A stretch of 64,000 nt of DNA from Candidatus Latescibacterota bacterium (GCA_007136405.1 SLHA01000019.1:1-64000); one strand, 5' to 3'. Positions 8,890 to 18,726 are shown, numbered from the stretch's first letter. The notes: a model not told the origin generated them from the letters alone. Numbers and translations: made by a program.

Positions 8890-11304
8890 TTACAGAGTAC
8901 GTGCCGTTTCCACGACCTCAAGAGCCTGGATCAAGTCCCCTTCCTCCAGATCGTTGTAACCCTCCAGACCTATGCCGCACTCGAAGCCCTCGCTGACTTC
9001 CCTGACATCGTCCTTGAAGCGGCGCAGGGAAGCCACGCCTCCCTTGAAGACCTGGTCGCCATTCCGCAGCACGCGGACGGTGTGACTCCGGGTGATGCGC
9101 CCGTCCCGCATCATACAACCGGCGATGGTGCCGATCCGTGACGAACGGAAGATCTGCCGCACTTCCGCCTCCCCAACCACATTCTCTGCCACCGTCGGCG
9201 CCAGCATCCCGGACAGCGCCGCACGGATTTCCTCGATCACCTCATAGATGACCTTGTAGTTGCGGATCTCGACGCCCTCCCGCTTGGCGATCTCCCTTAC
9301 ATGGGGGGATATGGATACATGGAAGCCGATGATGACAGCGCCTGAAGCCGACGCCAACAGGACGTCCGCTTCCGTAATGGGTCCGACGCCGCTGTGGATC
9401 ACCTGAACGCGCACCTCGTCATGGGTAATGCTGCCCAGTTCCTGGGCGATGGCCTCCACCGAGCCGTCGACATCTCCCTTGATCAGGACGCGGAGCTCCT
9501 GCATCCGGCCCTGAGTGATCTGATCGTGGATATCACTCAGCGTGACAGTACGGATACGCCGGTGCTCCTGCTCGCGCTTTACCTGTTGCCGCCGTTGGCC
9601 GATCTCCTTGGCCTCCCGGTCCGAGGCTGTGATCACAAACTGGTCCCCTGCCTGTGGCACGCCCGGAAGACCGACCACCTGGGCCGGCATGGAAGGAGTC
9701 GCCTCATCCAGTTTCTGACCGTGCTCATCCAGCAAGGCGCGTACCCGGCCGCTGAGGACACCGGTAACGAAAGGATCTCCGACCCGCAGCGTGCCTTCCT
9801 GGACGAGGACGGTAGCCACGGGTCCCCGTCCCTTGTCCAGCAGTGCTTCCACGATGGTGCCCCGCGCTCGACGAACAGGATCTGCCTTGAGTTCAAGCAT
9901 ATCGGCGGACAGCAGGACGAGTTCGAGCAGATCGTCGATGCCTTGTCCCGTCTTGGCGGATATCTCCGCGCAGGGAACCTGTCCGCTCCATTCTTCGACC
10001 AGAACGCCCCGTTCCGCCAGTTCGCGCTTGATGCGTTCAGGGTCTGCGGTGGGTAGATCCACCTTGTTGATGGCCACGACTATGGGAACCTGCGCATCCT
10101 TGGCGTGGTTGATGGCCTCTATGGTCTGCGGCATTACGCTGTCCTCCGCAGCCACTATGAGGATGACGATATCCGTTACCCGGGCGCCGCGAGCACGCAT
10201 GGCGGTGAAGGCGGCGTGTCCCGGCGTGTCCAGGAAAGTCAGCGATCGCCCATTTTTGGTTTTGAGGGCGTAGGCCCCGATGTGCTGCGTGATTCCACCA
10301 GATTCGCCGGCCACCACATTGGTTTTCCGCAGCAGATCCAGCAGAGACGTCTTGCCGTGGTCGACGTGTCCCATGACGGTGACGACGGGTGGCCGTTCAA
10401 CAGGTTCGCCACCCTCGCTGTCGTCCACGACCTCCAACTCTTCGATCTCCTCGGCTTCCTCTGCGTCCAGCCGTTCCACGGTATACCCGAATTCGAGGCC
10501 CACCGTGGCCATGGTGTCCATGTCCAGGCGCTGGTTGATGGTAGCCATCAGGCCCAGCTGCAGGCATACTCCAATCACGTCATTCGGTTTGACGCCCATG
10601 GCTTCGGCGAATTCGGCCAAGGTGATGAATTCACTGAGTTGCAGCTGTTTGGTCGCTTCCACCTGTGCGTCTTCGCCGTCTTCCTCACGCACATCCCGGG
10701 TATACCGGCGCCGCGTCCGGCCCTCATTGATCTGAGACAACGTCTTGCGTACGCTCTCCTGCACGGCCCGGGCATCCGTACTCTTGCGCCGCTTCACTCC
10801 ACGACGCCGGCTGGTGGTGGGTGCAGGATCCGCCTTGGCTGTAACCTCCCGCTTCTCACCGAGGTTCTCCCGAACATCCTCCAACGTCTCCGGAGCTTTG
10901 GCCTTGCCCCGTTTGCGGCTGCGCCGTTGCCGTTCTTCCCCATCTTTGGGGGGCAGCACCAGATTGTCCGAGCGCTGAGCCTTGGCCGGAGCGGGTTCCG
11001 GCGTACTCTTGCGCCGGGCCTTGGGTCTTTGCTCCGCGGTTTCGCTGGTGGCGGCTGGTGGAGTCTGAACCGGAGCCGTCTCCGCCTCCTTGCGGCTCTT
11101 CTCCTTTTCCGTCTGCCGTTTGAGTTCGGCGATAGAACTCTTTTTCTCCGCCTCGAGCTTTTGCTCGACGGCCGCAAGCATTTCCTCGGTCACCACACTC
11201 ATGTGGCTTTTCACCTCGAAATTCATGCTTTTCAGCATGGAGATCAGGGCGTCGCTGGAGAGCTTTCGTGCCTTGGCGACCTGGTAGACTCTGCGCTTTT
11301 CCAA
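8890..11304 (-). CDS. infB: Translation initiation factor IF-2
   Basis: GTPase that recruits initiator tRNA to the 30S subunit. The 804 aa protein begins with an IF2-N motif ([21 protein letters not shown]). A long Lys/Arg/Glu-rich linker of about 280 residues follows, then the G domain with [16 protein letters not shown] and NKVD, and the usual beta-barrel and C-terminal domains. The start codon is TTG at 11304, preceded by AGGAGG at ideal spacing. It follows nusA by 91 nt. Confidence 0.96.
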   Translation of the reverse strand: MEKRRVYQVAKARKLSSDALISMLKSMNFEVKSHMSVVTEEMLAAVEQKLEAEKKSSIAELKRQTEKEKSRKEAETAPVQTPPAATSETAEQRPKARRKSTPEPAPAKAQRSDNLVLPPKDGEERQRRSRKRGKAKAPETLEDVRENLGEKREVTAKADPAPTTSRRRGVKRRKSTDARAVQESVRKTLSQINEGRTRRRYTRDVREEDGEDAQVEATKQLQLSEFITLAEFAEAMGVKPNDVIGVCLQLGLMATINQRLDMDTMATVGLEFGYTVERLDAEEAEEIEELEVVDDSEGGEPVERPPVVTVMGHVDHGKTSLLDLLRKTNVVAGESGGITQHIGAYALKTKNGRSLTFLDTPGHAAFTAMRARGARVTDIVILIVAAEDSVMPQTIEAINHAKDAQVPIVVAINKVDLPTADPERIKRELAERGVLVEEWSGQVPCAEISAKTGQGIDDLLELVLLSADMLELKADPVRRARGTIVEALLDKGRGPVATVLVQEGTLRVGDPFVTGVLSGRVRALLDEHGQKLDEATPSMPAQVVGLPGVPQAGDQFVITASDREAKEIGQRRQQVKREQEHRRIRTVTLSDIHDQITQGRMQELRVLIKGDVDGSVEAIAQELGSITHDEVRVQVIHSGVGPITEADVLLASASGAVIIGFHVSISPHVREIAKREGVEIRNYKVIYEVIEEIRAALSGMLAPTVAENVVGEAEVRQIFRSSRIGTIAGCMMRDGRITRSHTVRVLRNGDQVFKGGVASLRRFKDDVREVSEGFECGIGLEGYNDLEEGDLIQALEVVETARTL

Positions 11305-11395
11305 AAGAACCTCCTCTACGCTGCAACCGGTGGCCGGAACGGGGGTTGATCATCATGTGCAGACAGATCACAATTCCCGAGGCCATTGCGATCGA

Positions 11396-13045
11396 TTACT
11401 GCTGGTGACTATCCCCGTACTCGGCCGGCCTGTCCGGCCCATACTCTTCCTCTGCAGGCGTGTCTTTCTCTGCAGGCGTGTCTTCTTCTGCCTGCGTATC
11501 CTCTTCCGCAGGCGTGTCTTCTTCTGCCTGCGTATCCTCTTCCGCAGGCGTGTCTTCTTCTGCTTGCGTATCCTCTTCCGCAGGCGTGCCGGGTGTTTCT
11601 GCGGCGCCAGCGGCTTCCTCCACCTCGCCGGCCGTGCCGGGTGTTTCTGCGGCGCCAGCGGCTTCCTCCACCTCGCCGGCCGTATCCTCCTCAGCCATGG
11701 GCTGGGAGTCATCATTGGATTCCCGCCCGGGGTCCTGCTCCTGCCTGTTGCTGATCACGACCTCGATAGGCTTACTGACGCCAGGCTCACTACTATGTTC
11801 AGCCAGATGCGATTTGGCTGCGAGGCGGACCCGTTCAGCCTGTGCGGGATCCTCCAGCCCCGGAACGCTGAGCAGAAGGTTGTTGTTTGCCTCGGCAATT
11901 TCCTTGGCGGTCAGAAAACCCGAGGTGGCCAGGCTTAGAGCGATCAACTCGCTGATGCCGGGGATCTGCCGGAAAACCTGCTGCGTGGCATCGATCCGGG
12001 CTCGCCGCTCCTGGTATTGCTTGTCCGTGATGATGTCCAGTCCCCACCGCGTCAGCTGAACGGCCAGCCTGGAGTTCTGTCCGGAGCGGCCGATGGCCAG
12101 GGAAAGCTGGTCCGGCTCGACAAGGACGATGGCGTGCTTGCGCCTGTTATCCAGGATAACCCGCCGAACTTCGGCAGGGCTGAGGGCCCTGGCGATAAAC
12201 AGTTCCGGCTCATCGATCCAGGGAACGATATCGATACGCTCTCCACTCAGCTCGCGCACGACAGCCTGCACTCGCGAGCCTTTCACCCCGACGCAGGCAC
12301 CCACCGGATCAACGCGCGGGTCCGAACTGCTGACCGCGATCTTGGCGCGTTCACCCGGTTCGCGCGCCACCGCATGGATGGTAACGATGCCTTCGGAGAT
12401 TTCCGGAACCTCGATGGCAAACAGTTTCTTGAGCAGTTCAGGGTGCGTGCGTGACAGCAGGACCTGGGGACCGCGACTGGCCCGCAGGACTTCATAGATG
12501 AAACCGCGGATCGTGTCACCCTGGCGGTACCGCTCCCGCCGTATCTGCTCTTTGTAGGGCACCGCGGCTTCAGCGCGCCCAAGGGTGAGGATGATGTCTC
12601 CGTGGCTGATCTGCTGAACGGTGCCGGACTCGATCTGTCCTACACGCCCGCTGAACTCCTCATAGGTGCGTTCCCGCTCTGCCTCTCTGACCCTCTGAAC
12701 GAGTATCTGCTTGGCGGTCTGGATGGCATTGCGTCCAAACTCGGCGAAATCCAAGGATTCTTGAACCACTGAGCCGACATAGGCCTGGGCATCCAGTTCT
12801 CTGGCTTCATCCAGATGGATTTCCTGTGCCTCGTCCTCCACCTCCTCCACGACTTTACGCAAGCGGAACACTTCCATGGCGCCGGTGGAAGGATCTATAT
12901 GGGCCTCGAAGTTGTCCGTATTGCCGTAACGCTTTTTGGCGGCCGACACAAGCGCATCCGCGAGGGTTTCGACAACCATTTCGCGGTTCACGTTCTTCTC
13001 TCGCGCTATCTGGCTAAGCGCCTCTACTATACTGAGATTGGTCAT
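11396..13045 (-). CDS. nusA: Transcription termination/antitermination factor NusA
   Basis: RNA polymerase-associated factor for pausing, termination and antitermination. The 549 aa protein has the NusA N-domain (SIVEALSQIAREKNVNREMV), an S1 domain, two KH domains (GVKGSRVQAVVREL and LAIGRSGQNSRLA), and a helix-hairpin-helix region around residues 400-430. It then carries an unusual acidic tail of roughly 100 residues made of repeats: two identical 16-residue units near residues 456-487, then 12-residue PAEEDTQAEEDT units to about 521. The ATG at 13045 is chosen over an upstream extension that runs into rimP. The acidic tail is probably disordered. Confidence 0.95.
   Translation of the reverse strand: MTNLSIVEALSQIAREKNVNREMVVETLADALVSAAKKRYGNTDNFEAHIDPSTGAMEVFRLRKVVEEVEDEAQEIHLDEARELDAQAYVGSVVQESLDFAEFGRNAIQTAKQILVQRVREAERERTYEEFSGRVGQIESGTVQQISHGDIILTLGRAEAAVPYKEQIRRERYRQGDTIRGFIYEVLRASRGPQVLLSRTHPELLKKLFAIEVPEISEGIVTIHAVAREPGERAKIAVSSSDPRVDPVGACVGVKGSRVQAVVRELSGERIDIVPWIDEPELFIARALSPAEVRRVILDNRRKHAIVLVEPDQLSLAIGRSGQNSRLAVQLTRWGLDIITDKQYQERRARIDATQQVFRQIPGISELIALSLATSGFLTAKEIAEANNNLLLSVPGLEDPAQAERVRLAAKSHLAEHSSEPGVSKPIEVVISNRQEQDPGRESNDDSQPMAEEDTAGEVEEAAGAAETPGTAGEVEEAAGAAETPGTPAEEDTQAEEDTPAEEDTQAEEDTPAEEDTQAEEDTPAEKDTPAEEEYGPDRPAEYGDSHQQ
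11481..11588. repeat. Three tandem 36-bp repeats in the nusA 3' end
   Basis: Three nearly perfect copies of a 36-nt unit at 11481-11516, 11517-11552 and 11553-11588 encode 12-residue Glu/Asp-rich blocks. A degenerate fourth copy precedes them at about 11445-11480. Each unit is itself two related 18-nt halves, so copy number may vary by slippage. Confidence 0.95.
11586..11681. repeat. Two perfect tandem 48-bp repeats in nusA
   Basis: Positions 11586-11633 and 11634-11681 are identical, encoding two copies of a 16-residue Ala/Glu/Gly-rich block in the NusA tail. Perfect identity at the DNA level suggests a recent duplication. Confidence 0.95.
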
Positions 13046-13070
13046 ATTGCCGTTAGGCTCTCTCTGATCC

Positions 13071-13529
13071 TCACAGCTCAGGTTTAATGGTAGCCTTGGC
13101 GATATTTTCGCGCTGCACAACCAGCTCCTGGCCGCTACCGTCATCTGTCTTCAGGGTGATGGCCGTTTCGTCCCACCGCTGCAAAACGCCGTTCAGAGTT
13201 TCTCCGGTGCGCATGACCACTTTGAGCCACCGCTGAGATGCTCTGGCAAAATCCCGATCCGTGTGCAAAGGTCTGCCGAGACCTGGTGAGGTGACCTCAA
13301 GCCGATAGCGTCCGGGGAGAGGGTCCTCGACATCCAGCAGGTCGGCGACCTCACGGCTGATCTGCTCGCACTGGTCCACCGTTATGGCCGGTTCCCGGTG
13401 CACCAGCAGACGTACCGTGGGGTTGCCGGGATGTCCCTTGATTTCGATATCGACGAGTTCAGCCCCATGGTCACAGACGACCGGGGATACCAGATCCGTC
13501 AATTTTTCCCGCAATTGGATTCTGTTCAC
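13071..13529 (-). CDS. rimP: Ribosome maturation factor RimP
   Basis: Assembly factor for the 30S subunit, first gene of the nusA-infB-pnp operon. The 152 aa product contains the RimP hallmarks ELVDIEIKG, CEQISREVADLLD and LEVTSPGLGRPL. The start is GTG at 13529 with a weak GGCGAG-type site. It ends 25 nt before nusA. The leader between 13530 and 13630 is very GC-rich with small palindromes. Confidence 0.94.
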   Translation of the reverse strand: MNRIQLREKLTDLVSPVVCDHGAELVDIEIKGHPGNPTVRLLVHREPAITVDQCEQISREVADLLDVEDPLPGRYRLEVTSPGLGRPLHTDRDFARASQRWLKVVMRTGETLNGVLQRWDETAITLKTDDGSGQELVVQRENIAKATIKPEL

Positions 13530-13564
13530 GGCATACTCGCCAGAAGCCGCCGATTCCTTGTAAA

Positions 13565-13592
13565 CCCGGGCCCGGGGCTGCCGGCTTGCCGG
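13565..13592. repeat. Palindromes in the rimP leader
   Basis: A 12-bp perfect palindrome of alternating CCCGGG units (13565-13576) and a 5-bp stem with a TT loop (13581-13592) lie upstream of rimP, in the 5' untranslated part of the operon. They could give a structured leader; no known riboswitch is recognised. Confidence 0.45.
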
Positions 13593-13630
13593 GTGGCGCG
13601 GCAGGCTTTCCAGAAGCGTCTCAATATACG

Positions 13631-13654
13631 AAAAAAGCGGGCCAAACCGCCCAC
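13631..13654 (-). terminator. Intrinsic terminator after merR
   Basis: On the minus strand a 6-bp GC-rich stem (arms 13649-13654 and 13637-13642, one G-U pair) with a 6-nt loop is followed by six T residues (13631-13636). It separates the DUF512-der-merR unit from the rimP operon. Confidence 0.8.
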
Positions 13655-13810
13655 TTGCTCACAGAAGATACGCGTTCGAACAACGTTGAGCAAGACCAAC
13701 TTAGTAAACCATATAAAATACGCGTACAAATGGCAGCGGCGCAAGGTCAAGCCGCGATCGGCCCAGCCCAACGGTTCTGCCTTTCGGGTGCCGGCCGCGT
13801 CGCCCGCGGA

Positions 13811-14296
13811 TCAGAGCATATCGAGGAGAATCCGCAGCTCCTGTCTGAGCTGCTGTATCAAACCACGCAACTCCGCCGGAGTCTGGGGCGGCCGGGTGGC
13901 AGATGCGTCAGGACGCTGGCGCCGATCGCCCGAAGAGGGTGCTCTGCCCGCGGTACGCTCTGCGTCAGTGGCATCTCCGGCGCCGGGCGCGGATTGGCGG
14001 GTGTCTGGTGGGATGGTGTAGCGATATTGGGCGGCCTGACGGATGAGTTCCGGTTCGTTGAGCAGACGTTGTTTGGCTCCATCAGAGGTGTAGCGTTCCT
14101 CGTGCAGCAGACGTCTGAGCATCAGGATGATGCCGATATCGCGTTCTCTGTAGGCCCGGTTCTTACCCCGCGCCCGTCTGGGACGCAGGCAGGCGAACTC
14201 CTTCTCCCAGGCGCGCAACGTATAGGGGGGCAACTCGGTCAATGCCGCGACTTCACTGATGGTATAGTAGAGCTTGGTGCCGAGAGGTTTTCTCAC
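13811..14296 (-). CDS. MerR-family transcriptional regulator
   Basis: 161 aa DNA-binding protein with an N-terminal MerR winged helix-turn-helix (YYTISEVAALTELPPYTLRAWEKEF, residues about 9-33; wing to about residue 75). A low-complexity Pro/Ala/Arg linker and a short C-terminal helix rich in Leu/Gln follow. No effector domain or cysteine pair typical of metal-sensing MerR is seen. The GTG at 14296 has a GAGAGGA site; longer frames upstream run into der. It follows der by 25 nt. Regulators of this type next to der or HU genes occur in FCB bacteria; the target is unknown. Confidence 0.85.
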   Translation of the reverse strand: MRKPLGTKLYYTISEVAALTELPPYTLRAWEKEFACLRPRRARGKNRAYRERDIGIILMLRRLLHEERYTSDGAKQRLLNEPELIRQAAQYRYTIPPDTRQSAPGAGDATDAERTAGRAPSSGDRRQRPDASATRPPQTPAELRGLIQQLRQELRILLDML

Positions 14297-14321
14297 GGGT
14301 ATCCTCTCCCGTTGAGCAGAA

Positions 14322-15704
14322 TCAACGGCGTGGCCTGCCTCGCCGGCTGCGCCATGCCGTACGGAGTGGCGTACCGCTGAAATCGAACTCTTCCCGCAGC
14401 CTCTTGTCCACGAATCTCCGGTAGGCGCTGTCGACCAGATCCGGACGCGATGCAAAGAAAACAAAACTGGGAGGCGATATGCCCGTCTGAGTGGCGTAAA
14501 AAACTCTGACCTCCCGGCCGCCACCGTACGGCGGATGGTGGCGTATCGTGTCTGCGACAAACTCATTGAGCCGCGCCGTTGAAATGCGCTGCCGACGCCG
14601 GTGGTCGATGCGCAGGATCCAGTCCAGGCAATGAGACACGCGTTTGCCCGTGAGCGCCGAGATGAAGATTACCGGATAGTCCATCAGGAACGGGAACCGC
14701 TGATGCAACTGCCTGGTCAGGGAGCTTCTGTCAGCGTTTCCGGCCGTGGCTAGATCCCATTTGTTCACGGCCACAACCAACCCGCACCCGGCCTCCAGCG
14801 ACTGCCCAATGATCCGGGCATCCTGCATGGTCCAGCCTTCGACCAGATCCATCAAAACCAGAACTACGTCCGCGTGCTCGATGGCATAGGCAGCACGCCG
14901 ATTGCTGTAGTATTCGACGGCATCGATGATGCGCGACCGACGCCGCAGGCCTGCCGTGTCCGTCAGTACGATCTCTCGTCCCTGGTAGGCCAGCCGCGCG
15001 CTGGTCGTGTCGCGGGTTGTTCCTGGTTGTTCGTGCACCAGCGACACCTGGTCTCCGGCCAATCTGTTGATCAAGGTGGACTTGCCGACGTTCGGCCGGC
15101 CGGCCAGTACTGCGTGGACAGCAGTGTCGTTCGTGTCCGCTGGCGTCTCAGCCACCAGACCCAGGCCCTCGACCAGCTGCTCCAGCAGATCTCCGCTGCG
15201 CCTGCCGGTGGCTGCGGATACCGGTTGAGGGTCTCCGAGTCCGAGTTCATGCAGGTCCGGGTTGACGCGGGCCTCGCTTTCCGGTGTGTCCAGTTTGTTG
15301 GCGACCAGCAACCAGGGCTTCCCCGTGCGGCGTATCATGTCAGCCAGCCGGCGATCGATGTCCGTAACCGCACCTGTAGCGTCGCAGATCAGGACGAGTA
15401 GATCCGCCTCACGGGCGATGTCTTCCACCTGGGCCGTGACCGCTTCGGCCAGACTGGAACGGGCCTCGGGCAGATAACCCCCGGTATCCACCAGAGTGAA
15501 CTGGCATCCGTCCCACGATACCTCCGCGTACAAACGGTCCCGAGTCACGCCGGGCTGGTCGTCCGTGATGGCCTGGCGGACCTTGGCCAGACGGTTGAAC
15601 AGAGTGGACTTGCCCACGTTGGGACGGCCGATGATGGCCACCAGCGGCCCTTGTCTGGCGACTCTGTGCAGCGTGCCGGGTTCCTGAGCAGTGAGGGAGT
15701 TCAT
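14322..15704 (-). CDS. der: GTPase Der (EngA)
   Basis: Tandem-GTPase ribosome biogenesis factor for the 50S subunit. The 460 aa protein has two complete G domains (GRPNVGKSTLFN near the start and GRPNVGKSTLIN near residue 200, each with DTGG or DTAG and NKLD or NKWD motifs) and a C-terminal KH-like domain. The ATG at 15704 has GGACGG upstream. An alternative GTG at 15737 overlaps the stop of the upstream DUF512 gene as GTGA, so the two genes are likely coupled either way. Confidence 0.95.
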   Translation of the reverse strand: MNSLTAQEPGTLHRVARQGPLVAIIGRPNVGKSTLFNRLAKVRQAITDDQPGVTRDRLYAEVSWDGCQFTLVDTGGYLPEARSSLAEAVTAQVEDIAREADLLVLICDATGAVTDIDRRLADMIRRTGKPWLLVANKLDTPESEARVNPDLHELGLGDPQPVSAATGRRSGDLLEQLVEGLGLVAETPADTNDTAVHAVLAGRPNVGKSTLINRLAGDQVSLVHEQPGTTRDTTSARLAYQGREIVLTDTAGLRRRSRIIDAVEYYSNRRAAYAIEHADVVLVLMDLVEGWTMQDARIIGQSLEAGCGLVVAVNKWDLATAGNADRSSLTRQLHQRFPFLMDYPVIFISALTGKRVSHCLDWILRIDHRRRQRISTARLNEFVADTIRHHPPYGGGREVRVFYATQTGISPPSFVFFASRPDLVDSAYRRFVDKRLREEFDFSGTPLRTAWRSRRGRPRR

Positions 15705-15733
15705 CGATGGCCGTCCGTCCAGGCAGAGGAAGC

Positions 15734-17062
15734 TCACCTGCCGGATATAAGGTTGTCGCTCATATTTGGCAAGCCGTTCCGCATGAAATCAGCCAGAGAA
15801 CGGGCCAAGTGGTAGGTTCCCACCACCAGTGGGAGCTGCAATTTGGCGCTGAGTGCGGAAACACTCCAATCATCCAGCGTGAACCCGTCCGTGTTGATGC
15901 AATTGGGCGGCAGAAAAGCGACATCCAGGTCACTCCGCCCGGCCAGCGTCTCCAGTATATCCTGCCCCGTCAGCAGTCCGGATACGGTGATGCCATGACC
16001 GAAGTAACGGTTGGGGACGACGATCAACTCCGCAGTCAGCGCACTCAGGCGGCCGATCTGCTCGACCACCGGTGCCAAGAAGGAGGCTGCCAGCTGCCCC
16101 GTCACCACACCGACGCGAGCGCCACGAGCCACATGACGGGAAAGCAGGTGTGATTCGCCGCTCCAGGAATCAAGGAATGACCGTGCCATGCCGACACCGT
16201 TCTCGAGCTGCGGATACGCATGATAGTAGTCCGCTGCCGGAATTGGACGCCCAGCCAACAGGAACATCTCGTCGCTTCCGTACACGAAACGTTCGCCGAA
16301 GCGCCTGACACAGGTTGCACCATATCGGGCTGCCAGGTCCAGACAGACTGCGGCATTCTCCGGTGTGACCGGGGTGATATCGGGAAGCTCGTCGCGAAAT
16401 CGCGTCAACCCGACGGGAACCATGGCCACAGAGCGCATGGCCGGGTAAAAAGCGGCCAGATCCGATATCGTTCGTTCAAGCTGGGCGCCGTCGTTCCAGC
16501 CTGGACACAACACGATCTGCGCATGCATCTCGATGCCGTTGTCGGCCAGGCGCCGGATCTGCTCGAGGATGTCCGGTGACGGCTTGCGCCGACCGAGAAG
16601 TCGTTGCCGCAACTGGTGATCTGTGGCATGAACCGACAGGTATTGGGGCGACAGCCGCTGCGAGATGATACGCTCGAGCTGGGATTCTCCGACGTTGGTC
16701 AGTGTTACGTAGGATCCGTGCAGAAAAGAGTGGCGGTAATCATCATCTTCGATGTACAGGCTCCTGCGCATGCCCGGCGGCATCTGATGGATGAAACAGA
16801 ACACACACCGGTTGTTGCATCGCATGAGTTTCATGTCACCGAATTCAAGCCCAAAGGCCGCACCTGGGCTGCGCGTGACCTCTACGTCATAGTATTCACC
16901 GTCACGCTCCACCTCAAGACTCACGTAGTTGTCGGCGGCGTGAACCCGGAAGTCGATAGGATCCATGATCGGTTGGCCGTTGACGCGATGAATCCGGTCC
17001 CCCACTTCGAAACCAGCAGCCGCTCCGGTGGTGCCTTCTTCCACCTTCTGGACGATGATCAT
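15734..17062 (-). CDS. DUF512 radical SAM protein with N-terminal PDZ-like domain
   Basis: 442 aa protein with a PDZ-like N-terminus (about residues 1-65). A radical SAM cluster motif follows in the form CxxxCxxC (CNNRCVFC, about residues 81-88) with an FIHQMPPGMR continuation, then a C-terminal DUF512 domain. The biochemical role of this widespread family (often beside der) is not established; a 4Fe-4S, SAM-dependent reaction is expected from the motif. Start ATG 17062 has GGAG at 9 nt. First gene of the der-merR unit. Confidence 0.88.
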   Translation of the reverse strand: MIIVQKVEEGTTGAAAGFEVGDRIHRVNGQPIMDPIDFRVHAADNYVSLEVERDGEYYDVEVTRSPGAAFGLEFGDMKLMRCNNRCVFCFIHQMPPGMRRSLYIEDDDYRHSFLHGSYVTLTNVGESQLERIISQRLSPQYLSVHATDHQLRQRLLGRRKPSPDILEQIRRLADNGIEMHAQIVLCPGWNDGAQLERTISDLAAFYPAMRSVAMVPVGLTRFRDELPDITPVTPENAAVCLDLAARYGATCVRRFGERFVYGSDEMFLLAGRPIPAADYYHAYPQLENGVGMARSFLDSWSGESHLLSRHVARGARVGVVTGQLAASFLAPVVEQIGRLSALTAELIVVPNRYFGHGITVSGLLTGQDILETLAGRSDLDVAFLPPNCINTDGFTLDDWSVSALSAKLQLPLVVGTYHLARSLADFMRNGLPNMSDNLISGR

Positions 17063-17319
17063 GGCTATTGCTCCAGGACCCGGTCTACCGCTCCACACGG
17101 ACTGAGGCGATGGAATGCTGCGTGACTCTGAGGATGTATACCTGCAGTGAACCTGGAGCAGTGGCAGCGAACTGTCGGGCCCGGTGACAACGGACAGATG
17201 GGGACCTATGACCTACAACGCCTGATCCACTGACGTACTACGCCGGATCTACGGGGGGTCAGGTGACCAGCTGTCCCACCCCGGCCAGCAAAGCACATAA
17301 GGTCACTCGAAGGATAAAC

Positions 17320-17394
17320 TGGAGCGGGAGACGGGAGTCGAACCCGCGACATCAAGCTTGGGAAGCTTGCGTTCTACCCCTGAACTACTCCCGC
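17320..17394 (-). tRNA. tRNA-Gly (anticodon CCC)
   Basis: Complete cloverleaf on the minus strand: 7-bp acceptor stem GCGGGAG/CTCCCGC, D arm, 5-bp anticodon stem CAAGC/GCTTG with loop TTCCCAA, T arm with TTCGACT, and an encoded CCA end at 17320-17322. Discriminator base U. The three Cs at positions 34-36 give a CCC anticodon reading GGG. Confidence 0.95.
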
Positions 17395-17450
17395 TCCCAA
17401 GAGTGCAGGTAGCACCCCTCTCAGGAGGGCCATGCCTGACTACGAATTCT

Positions 17451-17479
17451 AAGTTAGTGTGCCTATCCCGCTCTGTCAA
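17451..17479 (-). promoter_or_regulatory. Promoter of tRNA-Gly
   Basis: Minus-strand TTGACA (17474-17479), 17-bp spacer, TAACTT (17451-17456), about 50 nt upstream of the mature tRNA 5' end. Perfect -35 and a four-of-six -10. Confidence 0.7.
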
Positions 17480-17514
17480 GCGAACAAGCGCCAGCCCGGC
17501 GACTGACGCATCAA

Positions 17515-18471
17515 TCAGCGCTGGAGCTGCTGCAGTATCCGGTGCACAACCCCGGAGGTACCGAGCCACTCCGCATTCAGCCAGCGATACCTGCGATCTC
17601 GCCCGAACCAGGTCAACTGACGTTTGGCGAAATGGCGTGTCCGTATACGGATCCGCTCGATCAGTTCATGGTGCCCTATTCCATCCTGCAGAAAACACCG
17701 TGCCTCGGCGTATCCCAGAGTCTGCAGTCCAGGGCAGTCGGGAGCGTATCCCAGATGCATGAGTTCCGCCGTCTCATGCAGGAGGCCGCTTCCTATGATC
17801 CGCTCCGTGCGCCGGTCTATGCGTTGGTACAATCTGTCGCGGGGGCGGGTGATGCACAAACATGCACCTATGGGTATGGCTGGGGAACCATCCGCGATGG
17901 CCCAGTTGCCGGTGTGCCGGTACCCCAACACGGCGCGCTCGATGGCGCGCTTGATGCGTTGGACGTCGGTTCGGCCGATGCGCCGGGCAGCCTGGGGATC
18001 GACTTCATACAATTTGTTATATAATTCTTCTAATCCATTATCGTACGGTTTGTTAAATAACTGAACCCGAATCTCTTCAGTCGCTTGCTGAGCAATGGGA
18101 CAAAGGCCATCCATCAAGGCCTGCAGATACAGCCCCGAACCACCGACGACGATAGGCACGACGCCTCTGGCCTGCATGCTGGTGATGGCGCGGCGGGCAT
18201 CCAGGGCAAACTCTCCGGCGCTGTACTTCTGGTCTGGTGCGCGTATATCGACAAGATGGTGCGGGGTGCGGCGGCGTTCGGCCAGGCTGGGTTTGGCCGT
18301 ACCGACATCCATCTGCCGGTAGATCTGGCGGGAGTCCGCAGATATGATCTCAGCTGTGACGTGGTCCGCGGTGAGGCGCTCTGCCAGCGCGCAGGCAATC
18401 TCGGTTTTACCAGTGGCGGTGGGTCCACCTATGATGATGGGTTTGCGTGTAAGGTATAGCAGATTATCCAT
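17515..18471 (-). CDS. miaA: tRNA dimethylallyltransferase
   Basis: Transfers a dimethylallyl group to A37 of tRNAs that read UNN codons. The 318 aa protein has the P-loop GGPTATGKTEIA near residue 15, the ISADSRQIYRQMDVGTAKP motif and QTLGYAEA near the C-terminus. The frame is open further upstream through the tRNA genes; the ATG at 18471 gives the normal N-terminus. It lies downstream of three tRNA genes and may be cotranscribed with them through a strong hairpin at 18532-18566. Confidence 0.94.
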   Translation of the reverse strand: MDNLLYLTRKPIIIGGPTATGKTEIACALAERLTADHVTAEIISADSRQIYRQMDVGTAKPSLAERRRTPHHLVDIRAPDQKYSAGEFALDARRAITSMQARGVVPIVVGGSGLYLQALMDGLCPIAQQATEEIRVQLFNKPYDNGLEELYNKLYEVDPQAARRIGRTDVQRIKRAIERAVLGYRHTGNWAIADGSPAIPIGACLCITRPRDRLYQRIDRRTERIIGSGLLHETAELMHLGYAPDCPGLQTLGYAEARCFLQDGIGHHELIERIRIRTRHFAKRQLTWFGRDRRYRWLNAEWLGTSGVVHRILQQLQR

Positions 18472-18517
18472 AAACGAAGCACGATCTTCCCTGCTGCGCG
18501 AACCCCGATCCTCTTGC

Positions 18518-18566
18518 CTGTCGCAAAGCGACAGCCCCTGTGAGCGTAAAGGGCTCACAGGGGCTG
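18518..18566 (-). promoter_or_regulatory. Two overlapping hairpins between tRNA-Pro and miaA
   Basis: A perfect 14-bp stem (18532-18545 with 18553-18566, 7-nt loop) lies just after tRNA-Pro, and a perfect 7-bp stem (18518-18524 with 18528-18534, 3-nt loop) lies after that. They share 18532-18534 and so compete. There is no good T tract, so this could be an RNA processing or attenuation element instead of a classical terminator. Confidence 0.7.
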
Positions 18567-18572
18567 CGGTAG

Positions 18573-18650
18573 TGGTCGGGGTGGGCGGATTCGAACCGCC
18601 GACCCCCTGCTCCCGAAGCAGGTGCGCTAGCCGGGCTGCGCTACACCCCG
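18573..18650 (-). tRNA. tRNA-Pro (anticodon CGG)
   Basis: Minus-strand cloverleaf with acceptor stem CGGGGTG/CACCCCG, anticodon stem CCTGC/GCAGG, loop TTCGGGA (anticodon CGG), T arm with TTCGAAT and encoded CCA at 18573-18575. Reads CCG. Confidence 0.95.
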
Positions 18651-18726
18651 TCTTGAGCCATGTAAAGCCATGACTCGGTAGATAAATCTGCTTGCAACGT
18701 ACCTGGTTGGTGACAAGCTGGAAGAA

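Noticed and set aside
10105-11349. 414-codon plus-strand frame opposite infB
   Set aside because: Antisense to IF-2; no motif.
11481-11681. CRISPR-like array in nusA
   Set aside because: Repeats are contiguous, in frame and coding; no spacers.
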